From: DASXHD01 sp038239005 | Lineage (GTDB): Bacteria > Myxococcota_A > Polyangia > Polyangiales > Polyangiaceae | DNA length: 64,000 bases | NCBI GenBank assembly: GCA_038239005.1 | Contig: JBBSFE010000018.1 | Coordinates: 1-64,000, forward strand | Direction of reading: 5' to 3' | Shown: positions 8,721 through 15,484 of the stretch, in pieces | How positions within the stretch are numbered: position 1 is the first letter of the stretch | Layout of the letters: every line of letters starts with the position of its first letter | Position numbers and translations under genes: made by a program | The notes under the pieces: generated by a model | Seen by the model: the letters and a program-made list of their open reading frames with translations, nothing else | What the model was told of the DNA's origin: nothing | The model's database searches: none

Positions 8721-9343
8721 AGCGTGCGGCGTGTGTGAGCGCGCTCGCGCTCCTCCTACTCTCCGCCAGCCTCACGACCGCCGCTCGCGCCGACGACGTC
8801 ATCATCGATGTGCGCGCACCCGTGCGTTACGGCTTTGCCTACACGACGCTCACGCGTGGCCCCGCGATGTCGTTTTCGTGGGGCGTCGCCGCTGACCTCG
8901 TTCGCATCACGCGCGATCTCACGTTTCAGCTCGTGTTCGACTTCGAGTCGTGGACGCGTCTCGACCTCGACGAAAAAGATCCGCGCTCGTCGTTCTCGAG
9001 CATCGGACTCGGCGGGGGACTCTTCTACGTCGGCGAAGCGCAAGTCGCCCTCGGCATCGAGACCGTCCTTGGCATGACGCTCGACGTGAACACCGTGGTC
9101 GGCGGCGGCGTGTCGACGCGGCTCTACGTGTACCCGTTCTACATGCGCTTCGGAGACGCCATGAAACACAAGACGGGCCGCTTCACCGCGTGGGTGAAGA
9201 GCTCGTTTTCGTTCTGGGCGATGGGCCGCATCGACTGGACCGACGACGGCAACGGCCTGACCCTCGCATTCGGCGGCGCGGTCGACATCGCCCGCATCAT
9301 CTTCGCCCCGTACATCGAGCTACTGGGTAAGAAGATTCGATGA
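8717..9343 (+). CDS. Predicted outer-membrane beta-barrel protein
   Basis: A 208-residue protein with a classical signal peptide ending near ARADD (about residue 24), followed by alternating amphipathic strands rich in Gly, Tyr and Phe (GFAYTTLTRGPAMSFSWG; GLGGGLFYVGEAQVALGIE). That pattern fits a small outer-membrane barrel. No specific family is recognised. The ATGA overlap with the thioredoxin-like gene (8717-8720) sets the start and places it in the disulfide operon, though it has no cysteine in the mature part. Confidence 0.75.
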   Translation: MKRAACVSALALLLLSASLTTAARADDVIIDVRAPVRYGFAYTTLTRGPAMSFSWGVAADLVRITRDLTFQLVFDFESWTRLDLDEKDPRSSFSSIGLGGGLFYVGEAQVALGIETVLGMTLDVNTVVGGGVSTRLYVYPFYMRFGDAMKHKTGRFTAWVKSSFSFWAMGRIDWTDDGNGLTLAFGGAVDIARIIFAPYIELLGKKIR

Positions 9344-9347
9344 AAGA

Positions 9348-10919
9348 CTAAAGAGAGCCAGACGGTGACAAGTCGATCGCGAGGCGCGTGCGGCCGACGA
9401 TGATTTGATCGCCGTGGTCGAGACGCTCTTCGCTCTTCACGCGAACGAACACGCCGGTGCGCGATTGGAGATCGGTGAGGACGATCGAGCCGGCTTGCTC
9501 TTCGATGTAGCAGTGCTGCTCGCTCACGAGCGCGTCGTTGGGGAAGACGAGATCGCCGACGGCGGAGCCGACTTGAAGCGTAGTCCCGCGCGCCACGACG
9601 CTCGCGCCTTGCGCGCCGCCCTCGAAGATTTGCACGACGCGGAACGCCGACGGCCACTTCGGTGACGAATAAAAATACGTGGGAGCGTCGTCGGGCTCGT
9701 CGTCCGCGACGGGGTTCTTCATGATGCGCAGAAGCTGATCGCCGACGATGAACTCATCGCCGGGCTCGACCTCGACGGGTCGACGCACGCGCAAGAAGAT
9801 GCCGTTGCCGCCGTCGAAGTCTTCGACCATGAGCGTGCCGTTCTTCCAGCGGATGATCGCTTCGCTTGGGTGGCAGAAGCGCTCGTTCGGGAGCGAGATG
9901 CCGCCCGTGGCACCGATGATGACTTCGTCGCCGAGGGGCTCGTACACATCGGGCCCGCCCGCCATGCTGCGAAGGACGTGCATGCGGAAGCGAACTTTGG
10001 CGGCGCGCACGAGCGGCACGGCCTCGGCCTCGGCCGGGCGCACGAGCGGCATCGGCTGATTCGGCAGCGGCGGCGGAGCCGTGAGCGGAGCCGGAATGAC
10101 GGGCATCGAAGGCGATTGCGCACGACGCGCTTCGTGATCCCCGACGGGGGGAACCTCGGGCTGCGACGGACGCGCCGGCACGGGTGGAGGTGGAGGCGTG
10201 CCCTGGACTTTGACGGAGAGCTCTTTCGGCGGCGGCGCTTCTGCGGCTGCCTTCTTCTTGATCTGTTTGATGTCGACGTTGGGCGCGCCCGTGAGCTGCT
10301 CCATCCCGCCTTGGGCTTTGCCCTCGATGATCAAATCGAATTTGCCGTCGCGCAGCGAGATGATCATCTCCATCTGCTGGCCCTTCATCAGCGCGCGGAC
10401 GTAGAGAGCGACATCGGGGCGCTCGACTTGATCGGCATAGAGGCGCTTGTGACTCTTGATGATGCGGCCGCCGTCGGCGAAGAGGTGCGTGATGATGTGC
10501 GGCTTGTTGAGCCCGGAGTCTTCCGTCTGGATGTGGTAGACGTGCTCCTTGTATTTGACGTTGTTGTTGAAGCCGACCTGCGCGCGATTGAAGCTCGGCT
10601 GAGCCATCTCGCGTTCGAGCTTCGCGAGCTCCGCGGAGGTCCACTTACCGATGGCGCCTTCGAGCTCGGCGTAGTCGCCGTCGAGACCTTCCATGCGCGC
10701 GAACGCCGCCTTCGCGAGAGGCGACGCGGCGTTGATGCGAAGCGCGCCGGCCAAAAGTTTTTGCCCGTCGGCGTCGTTCGGGCCACCCGCGGCCCACGCA
10801 CACAACAGCGCGACCGCATCGTCGGCACGACCACGGTCGACGAGCCACTTGGCCACCTTCGAAGCGGACGCTCGGGGCGAAGAAGGGATCGCTGAGGAAC
10901 TCACGGAGCCCTGCGACAT
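9348..10919 (-). CDS. Double FHA-domain protein
   Basis: The 523-residue cytoplasmic protein has a helical N-terminal region (15-120), a conserved middle segment (about 125-215) containing HVYHIQTEDSG and IITHLFADGGRIIKS, a Pro-rich linker (230-300), and two forkhead-associated domains (about 312-410 and 425-520). In the second FHA, GSAVGDLVFPND, VSEQHCYIE and DLQSRTGVFV match the phosphothreonine-binding loops. FHA domains bind pThr and act with Hanks-type kinases, several of which are encoded nearby. The 30-bp dispersed repeat at 10122-10151 lies in its linker. It converges with the outer-membrane protein gene with only 4 bases between. Confidence 0.88.
   Translation of the reverse strand: MSQGSVSSSAIPSSPRASASKVAKWLVDRGRADDAVALLCAWAAGGPNDADGQKLLAGALRINAASPLAKAAFARMEGLDGDYAELEGAIGKWTSAELAKLEREMAQPSFNRAQVGFNNNVKYKEHVYHIQTEDSGLNKPHIITHLFADGGRIIKSHKRLYADQVERPDVALYVRALMKGQQMEMIISLRDGKFDLIIEGKAQGGMEQLTGAPNVDIKQIKKKAAAEAPPPKELSVKVQGTPPPPPVPARPSQPEVPPVGDHEARRAQSPSMPVIPAPLTAPPPLPNQPMPLVRPAEAEAVPLVRAAKVRFRMHVLRSMAGGPDVYEPLGDEVIIGATGGISLPNERFCHPSEAIIRWKNGTLMVEDFDGGNGIFLRVRRPVEVEPGDEFIVGDQLLRIMKNPVADDEPDDAPTYFYSSPKWPSAFRVVQIFEGGAQGASVVARGTTLQVGSAVGDLVFPNDALVSEQHCYIEEQAGSIVLTDLQSRTGVFVRVKSEERLDHGDQIIVGRTRLAIDLSPSGSL
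10122..10151 (+). repeat. 30-bp dispersed repeat, copy 1
   Basis: A 30-base segment starting acgacgcgct and ending cgacgggggg is identical to 15416-15445. It contains a short inverted repeat, CCCC-gac-GGGG. Here it lies inside the FHA gene, antisense to it, and encodes part of the Pro-rich linker (PPVGDHEARRA). Confidence 0.85.
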
Positions 10920-10964
10920 AGAGAGGGGATGATCAGCCGGGAAGGGTACGAAAGCAAGCCCGTC

Positions 10965-11642
10965 TCAGTAGGTAAGTACGGTCTCGACGCGGACCGGTAG
11001 GAGCTTTTCGCGGCCGTTCAAGAAGGAGAGCTCGATCACGAAGGCAAACGCCATGACGTGTCCGCCCTGCATCCGAACGAGATCGGCCGCGGCTTTTGCG
11101 GTGCCGCCGGTAGCCAGGAGATCGTCCACCACGATGCAGCGGGATTCCTCGGCGATGGAGTCCTTGTGCATTTGGAGCTCGGCCGTCGAGTATTCGGTGT
11201 CATAGGTGACGCGGTCGACGGCGGCGGGGAGCTTGCCGGGCTTTCGCGCCGGAACGAAGCTCGCGTTCAGCCTGGCCGCGAGGGCGCCGCCGAACACGAA
11301 CCCGCGTGCTTCGACGCCGACCACGACGTCGATGTGCTCGCCAATGAAACGCTCGGCGAGCGCGTCGAGCACGATGTGGAACGCGCGCGGCGAGGCGAGG
11401 AGCGGCGTGATGTCTTTGAAGAGAATGCCGGGCTTCGGAAAATCGGGAACGTCGCGGACGGCGCTGCGTGCGAAGTCGAGCGCGCTCGTGATGAGCGCGA
11501 GCGGGGGCGACTCGACATGCTCGGTTTGCTTGGCCTGTTTCGAAGCTTTCGCTGCCTTTGATGCCTTCGACGGATGACGCATCGGCAAGCGCTTGGTGCG
11601 CCTTGCGAGGAGCGGCGGGCGGTTCTTCGGCTTTTGCGGCAT
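10965..11642 (-). CDS. apt: Adenine phosphoribosyltransferase
   Basis: Salvages adenine to AMP with PRPP. Residues 52-225 are a complete APRT: FPKPGILFKDITPLL (68-82), GVEARGF (109-115) and the PRPP loop VVDDLLATGGTAKA (171-184). The first 50 residues are an added basic, Lys/Ala-rich extension (KASKAAKASKQAKQ) absent from typical 170-180 residue enzymes. A start at Met21 is also possible, but no ATG immediately precedes the core, so part of the tail is probably real. surE starts 10 bases upstream on the same strand, giving a small nucleotide-metabolism pair. Confidence 0.93.
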   Translation of the reverse strand: MPQKPKNRPPLLARRTKRLPMRHPSKASKAAKASKQAKQTEHVESPPLALITSALDFARSAVRDVPDFPKPGILFKDITPLLASPRAFHIVLDALAERFIGEHIDVVVGVEARGFVFGGALAARLNASFVPARKPGKLPAAVDRVTYDTEYSTAELQMHKDSIAEESRCIVVDDLLATGGTAKAAADLVRMQGGHVMAFAFVIELSFLNGREKLLPVRVETVLTY

Positions 11643-11652
11643 GGGTGGCGAT

Positions 11653-12375
11653 CTATATCAGCGACTCGCAGAACTTCATCTCGGCCTTTGCGGTGAGATC
11701 GAGCGTGAGCGGCGTGATCGACGCGACGGCTGCATCGTGTGCGTCCGTGTCGCTGCCCGGGTCGGGCTCGTGGTGGACGCCGGCGCCGCCGATCCACAAG
11801 TAATCGCGGCCGCGTGGGTCTTTTCGGAGATCGACGAGCTCTTCGTACGTTCGTGAGCCGACGTGCGCGACTTGAAGCTTGCCGGCCCACTTGGGCGGGA
11901 AGTTCACGCTGAGGAGGATTTTCCGTTCGAGAATCTTTCCGGCGATCGACGCGATGACGCGGCACGCGCGGTCGAGATCGACATCCCGTGCGGCGCTCGC
12001 GGCAATCGCCGGGAGCCCTCGAAGCGCACCCTCTCGCGCGGCGGCGACGGTGCCCGAATAGAATGCGACTTGCCCGAGATTGAGCCCGTGGTTCATGCCG
12101 CTCACCACGAGATCCGGTTTGCGCGAGAGCACCTTCGGGTGATGAAGGGCGACGTAAACGCAATCGGCCGGTGTGCCATCGACCGCCCAAATCCCATCTT
12201 CCACCCGGCGGAGGCGGAGCGGCTTGTGCAAGCTCAGCGCATGACTCGACGCGCTCTGCTCGAGCTCGGGCGCGACGATGACGACGTCCGCGATCTCGGA
12301 GAGCACGGCGTGCATCGCGCGAATCCCGCGGCGCGCGTAGCCGTCGTCGTTGGCGAGCAGGATGAGAGGACGCAT
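11653..12375 (-). CDS. surE: 5'/3'-nucleotidase SurE
   Basis: Metal-dependent phosphatase of nucleoside monophosphates and short polyphosphate. At 240 residues it is full length. The metal ligands sit in LLANDDG (Asp10, Asp11), followed by APELEQSASSHALSL (35-49) and the conserved VVSGMNHGLNLG block, which holds the other conserved metal-site residue. Located just upstream of apt on the same strand. The start is preceded by a 26-base gap to the divergent peptidase gene, so its promoter may overlap that gene's 5' end. Confidence 0.95.
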   Translation of the reverse strand: MRPLILLANDDGYARRGIRAMHAVLSEIADVVIVAPELEQSASSHALSLHKPLRLRRVEDGIWAVDGTPADCVYVALHHPKVLSRKPDLVVSGMNHGLNLGQVAFYSGTVAAAREGALRGLPAIAASAARDVDLDRACRVIASIAGKILERKILLSVNFPPKWAGKLQVAHVGSRTYEELVDLRKDPRGRDYLWIGGAGVHHEPDPGSDTDAHDAAVASITPLTLDLTAKAEMKFCESLI

Positions 12376-12401
12376 CTCGGGCTCGCGTGTAGCTTGGATG
12401 G

Positions 12402-14375
12402 GTGGGAAAGGGTAGTCGCGAGCAGCGTTTCGGCGTCACCGTCGACGACCCTTATCGGTGGCTCGAAGGCGACACCGAAGAGATGCGCGCATGGCAAGCG
12501 GAGCAAAACCGCGCGACCGATGCGTACTTCGCCGCGTCGCCTGGTTTCGACGCGCTTCGCGCACGCGTCGCCGAGCTGCTCGAGGTCGGCTTCTGCGAAA
12601 CGCCATTCGTTTCCGGCGGTTCGCACAAACGTGCATTCTACATGCGTCGCGAAGGGAAGGCGCAGCAGCCGCGCCTGGTCGTGCGCGAACGCGGCATGCG
12701 TGGCCAGAGCGAACGCGTGCTCCTCGACGCCGAATCGCTCTCCGCGGATGCAACGGATGCCGTCGATTGGTTCTACCCATCGCCGCACGGCACACGCCTC
12801 GCGTGGGGCCGCAGCAGTGCGGGCAGCGAAGAGAGCGTTCTCTACGTGAGAGACGTCGCGACGGGCGACGATCTCGCTGACCGCATCGAGCACACGCAGC
12901 ACTGCACGGTCGCGTGGGCCTCCGAATCGAGCTTCTTCTACAGCCGGCACGCGCCGGGCGATCCGTACAACGCGCGCGTCTACTTCCACGAGCTTGGCAA
13001 AGATCCGAAAGACGACGTGCTCGTCTTCGGTGAAGGTCGCGACAAAACCGATTTGCCGCAACCCATCGTGTCGCCGTGCGGCCGATGGCTCGTGATGCTC
13101 GTGCAGCAAGGTTGGTCGAAGACCGAGCTTTACGTTCGCGATCTGCGCGGCTCCGCCGACTTCGTTCCGATCGCCACGGGTGAAGAAGCATCGTTTCAGC
13201 CCATCGTGCGACGCGACGCGCTCTACATCGTCACAAACAGCGGCGCGCCCAGAAACAAGCTCGTTCGTGCATCATGGGACGACCCCCGTCGCGAAAAGTG
13301 GACCGAGGTTTTGGCCGAGCAGGCCGACGTCCTCTCGAGCGTCGCCGTTACGTCGCATGGCGTCGTCGCTTCGTATCTGCGAGATGCGTCGTCCGTGCTC
13401 GTCGCGGACGGAAATGAAATCGAGCTCCCGACGATTGGCACCGCATCGGTTTCCGCATCACCCGATGACGATGACGTCTACGTGGGCTTCACGTCGTTCG
13501 TCGTCCCGCTTGGCGTGTGGCGCGTTGCGGGCAAGTCGCTCGAGCCGTGGGCACAAGTTTCGGCGGAGCCTCACGCTCTCCGCGAGCCTCCGCGCGCGTC
13601 GGTCGAGCGCCGTTTCGCAACGAGCAAAGACGGAACGCGCATCCCGCTCTTCGTGGTGAGCTCCCTTGCCGCCAGAGAGTCGAAGCGCACGGTGCTCTAC
13701 GGCTACGGCGGCTTCAACGTCAATCAATCGCCCGCGTTCAGCGTGCGCGCTCTCGCGTTCGTCGAGCGCGGCGGCGTGTGGGCGAGCGCGATTTTGCGCG
13801 GCGGCGCCGAATACGGCGAGGCCTGGCACAAGGCCGGCATGCTCGACAAAAAACAAAACGTCTTCGACGACTACTACGCGTGCGCCGAGAATCTCGTCGC
13901 GACCGGCGTGACGACGTCGCGCAATCTCGCGGCGGTGGGCGGCTCGAACGGCGGGTTGCTCGTCTCGGCGGCCGTCACGCAAAGGCCGGAGCTCTTCGGC
14001 GCGGGGGTTGCGCTCGTGCCGCTCGCCGACATGTTGCGCTACCACCTCTTCCGCCTCGGAGCGTTTTGGATCGCCGAGTACGGCTCGCCCGACGCCGCCG
14101 ATTCGTTTCATGCACTCTACAAGTATTCGCCGCTGCACCACGTCGCGCCGACCGCGTATCCGGCGATGCTCTTTTGGGCAGCCGAGAGCGACTCGCGCGT
14201 CGACCCGATGCACGCGCGCAAGATGTCGGCCGCTATGCAAGCTGCGACGACATCCAGCCGCCCCGTGCTTCTCCGTGTCGAAACGAAGGCCGGCCACGGA
14301 ATGGGCAAACCCACTGCCAAGGTCGCCGACCAGCTGGCCGCGGAAATCACCTTCATCGAGCGGGAAACAACCTGA
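12402..14375 (+). CDS. Prolyl oligopeptidase family serine peptidase (S9)
   Basis: The 657-residue enzyme has the S9A order: N-terminal DPYRWLEGD, a seven-bladed propeller region (about 60-390) and a C-terminal alpha/beta-hydrolase domain. The nucleophile is Ser515 in GGSNGG, the acid lies in the SDSRVDP segment (about 595-602), and His632 is in KAGHGMG. It cleaves short peptides after Pro. No signal peptide is visible, so it is probably cytoplasmic. The start is a GTG at 12402, because a stop blocks the nearby ATG frame; this gives a slightly short N-terminus. Confidence 0.93.
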   Translation: MGKGSREQRFGVTVDDPYRWLEGDTEEMRAWQAEQNRATDAYFAASPGFDALRARVAELLEVGFCETPFVSGGSHKRAFYMRREGKAQQPRLVVRERGMRGQSERVLLDAESLSADATDAVDWFYPSPHGTRLAWGRSSAGSEESVLYVRDVATGDDLADRIEHTQHCTVAWASESSFFYSRHAPGDPYNARVYFHELGKDPKDDVLVFGEGRDKTDLPQPIVSPCGRWLVMLVQQGWSKTELYVRDLRGSADFVPIATGEEASFQPIVRRDALYIVTNSGAPRNKLVRASWDDPRREKWTEVLAEQADVLSSVAVTSHGVVASYLRDASSVLVADGNEIELPTIGTASVSASPDDDDVYVGFTSFVVPLGVWRVAGKSLEPWAQVSAEPHALREPPRASVERRFATSKDGTRIPLFVVSSLAARESKRTVLYGYGGFNVNQSPAFSVRALAFVERGGVWASAILRGGAEYGEAWHKAGMLDKKQNVFDDYYACAENLVATGVTTSRNLAAVGGSNGGLLVSAAVTQRPELFGAGVALVPLADMLRYHLFRLGAFWIAEYGSPDAADSFHALYKYSPLHHVAPTAYPAMLFWAAESDSRVDPMHARKMSAAMQAATTSSRPVLLRVETKAGHGMGKPTAKVADQLAAEITFIERETT

Positions 14376-14409
14376 CCGAGAGCGCGTACCACTTCATCGG
14401 CGACGCTTC

Positions 14410-14440
14410 TTGACACTCAGTGAGGAACGCCCTCACATAC
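14410..14440 (+). promoter_or_regulatory. Candidate promoter with overlapping inverted repeat
   Basis: A perfect -35 hexamer TTGACA (14410-14415) lies about 50 bases before the lipoprotein gene at 14468. An inverted repeat GTGAGG-aacgc-CCTCAC (14420-14436) occupies the spacer. The -10 at the correct distance (TCACAT) is poor. The repeat is placed where an operator would block polymerase, or it could fold in the leader RNA. Confidence 0.4.
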
Positions 14441-14467
14441 GCGCCGCCTCGTACGAAAGGGATTCAA

Positions 14468-15013
14468 ATGAACGGTTTCGGTCGCAAACGCTGGGTGGAG
14501 ACTGCACAGGTTCTCGGAGCGATGCTGGTTTTGCTCGGCGCGCTTCTGGCGTGCAAGGGTAGCTCTAGCTCGGGCGGGAGCTCGGCTGCAGCCGCGAAAA
14601 TGGGTGAGGCCATCACCTTCCCGGACGACTCCGAGTGGGTCGTGATCGAAGCGAAGGACGCGGGCAAAGTGCTGAAGAGCAACTCCGAGTTCAACGACGA
14701 GACCAAGAAGACCGAGGGCCGCTTCATTCAGGTCCACTACAAGGTCACGAACAAGGACAAGAAAGAGCAGATGCTCATCGCGGATCACCCGAAGATCATC
14801 GACAGCCAGAACCGCGAGTTCAGCGCCATCGAAGGCGAGACCTATTACGTGCCGGCCAAGGCGAAGACGATCATGGTCGCGACGCTGCAGCCGAGCATGC
14901 CGCAAGAGTTCTGGACGGTTATCGAAGTGCCCGCCGACGCCAAGACCCTCAAGCTCCAAATCCACGCCTTTAGCCTCCTCGGCGACAAGAAACAGGTCGA
15001 CCTAGGCCTTTAG
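14468..15013 (+). CDS. DUF4352-like lipoprotein
   Basis: A 181-residue predicted lipoprotein (lipobox LLAC, about Cys30) with a Ser/Gly-rich linker and a single beta-sandwich domain (about 50-180). The pattern of a disordered linker followed by FIQVHYKVTNKDKKEQ and a C-terminal LKLQIHAF strand resembles the telokin-like DUF4352 group of exported proteins of unknown function. ATG 14468 is preceded by GAAAGGGA. An intrinsic terminator follows at 15038, so it is likely monocistronic. Confidence 0.75.
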   Translation: MNGFGRKRWVETAQVLGAMLVLLGALLACKGSSSSGGSSAAAAKMGEAITFPDDSEWVVIEAKDAGKVLKSNSEFNDETKKTEGRFIQVHYKVTNKDKKEQMLIADHPKIIDSQNREFSAIEGETYYVPAKAKTIMVATLQPSMPQEFWTVIEVPADAKTLKLQIHAFSLLGDKKQVDLGL

Positions 15014-15037
15014 CCTTGCGACTTTCCACCCTCGAAG

Positions 15038-15076
15038 CGCCTCCCGTTCGGATCCGAACGCGAGGCGTTTTCTTTT
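15038..15076 (+). terminator. Intrinsic terminator
   Basis: Stem CGCCTC / GAGGCG (15038-15043 and 15062-15067) with an inner stem GTTCG / CGAAC (15046-15050 and 15055-15059), followed directly by a T-rich run TTTTCTTTT. It lies 25 bases after the lipoprotein stop and is the clearest Rho-independent terminator in the window. Confidence 0.85.
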
Positions 15077-15094
15077 GTCGAAAACTGGGAATGC

Positions 15095-15109
15095 GTTCAG
15101 GTACTGAAC
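15095..15109. promoter_or_regulatory. Palindromic candidate operator GTTCAG-N3-CTGAAC
   Basis: Perfect 6-bp arms separated by GTA, ending 4 bases before the GTG at 15114 and 13 before the ATG at 15123 of a small winged-helix-like gene. The position suggests autoregulation by that protein. The GTTCAG half-site also resembles part of the LexA box described for Myxococcus, but the full motif is not present. Confidence 0.5.
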
Positions 15110-15122
15110 TAATGTGCGGGTC

Positions 15123-15398
15123 ATGACTCCGGAACGCATTTCCCTCGATGTTCTCCGCGCAGTGCTCCGCTGCGCGCGCCACCGCCGCGTCGCTGACCGC
15201 GCCGCGCTCACCCTTCGCATCGACTGCTCGGCTGACGAGCTAGACGACGCGATTCGCCTCCTCGAACGTTGCGGCTTCGTGCTCACCGACGCTCGCACTG
15301 GAGGTACTCGGCTCACGATGCACGGGTTCGCCGTCGCCATCGCGAGCATCCCGCGCCGTGTTGCGCACGCGCCTCCACGCGCGCGCTCGGCCGCCTGA
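15123..15398 (+). CDS. Small winged-helix-like putative regulator
   Basis: A 91-residue (94 if GTG 15114 is used) basic protein. It has a helix-turn-helix-like layout: helices around DVLRAVLRCARHRR and SADELDDAIRLLERCGFV, then a strand-turn-strand (LTDARTGGTRLTMHG) that looks like the wing of a MarR/ArsR-type domain. It is short and no family assignment is certain. The perfect palindrome immediately upstream supports a DNA-binding role. Its 3' end is followed by the second copy of the 30-bp repeat and the MutS-like gene. Confidence 0.6.
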   Translation: MTPERISLDVLRAVLRCARHRRVADRAALTLRIDCSADELDDAIRLLERCGFVLTDARTGGTRLTMHGFAVAIASIPRRVAHAPPRARSAA

Positions 15399-15415
15399 CG
15401 AGGCTCTTGACCGAA

Positions 15416-15445
15416 ACGACGCGCTTCGTGATCCCCGACGGGGGG
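15416..15445 (+). repeat. 30-bp dispersed repeat, copy 2
   Basis: Identical over 30 bases to 10122-10151. It lies between the winged-helix gene and the first ATG of the MutS-like gene. In the frame of the MutS-like gene it reads TTRFVIPDGG and contains an in-frame GTG (15428), so it might include the true start. Confidence 0.85.
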
Positions 15446-15484
15446 CTTCCTGCTCGAGATTGGCACGCCCGTGAGCGTGACATC

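Noticed and set aside
15095..15109. LexA box
   Set aside because: Only the GTTCAG half matches the Myxococcus description; the remainder does not, and no SOS gene follows.
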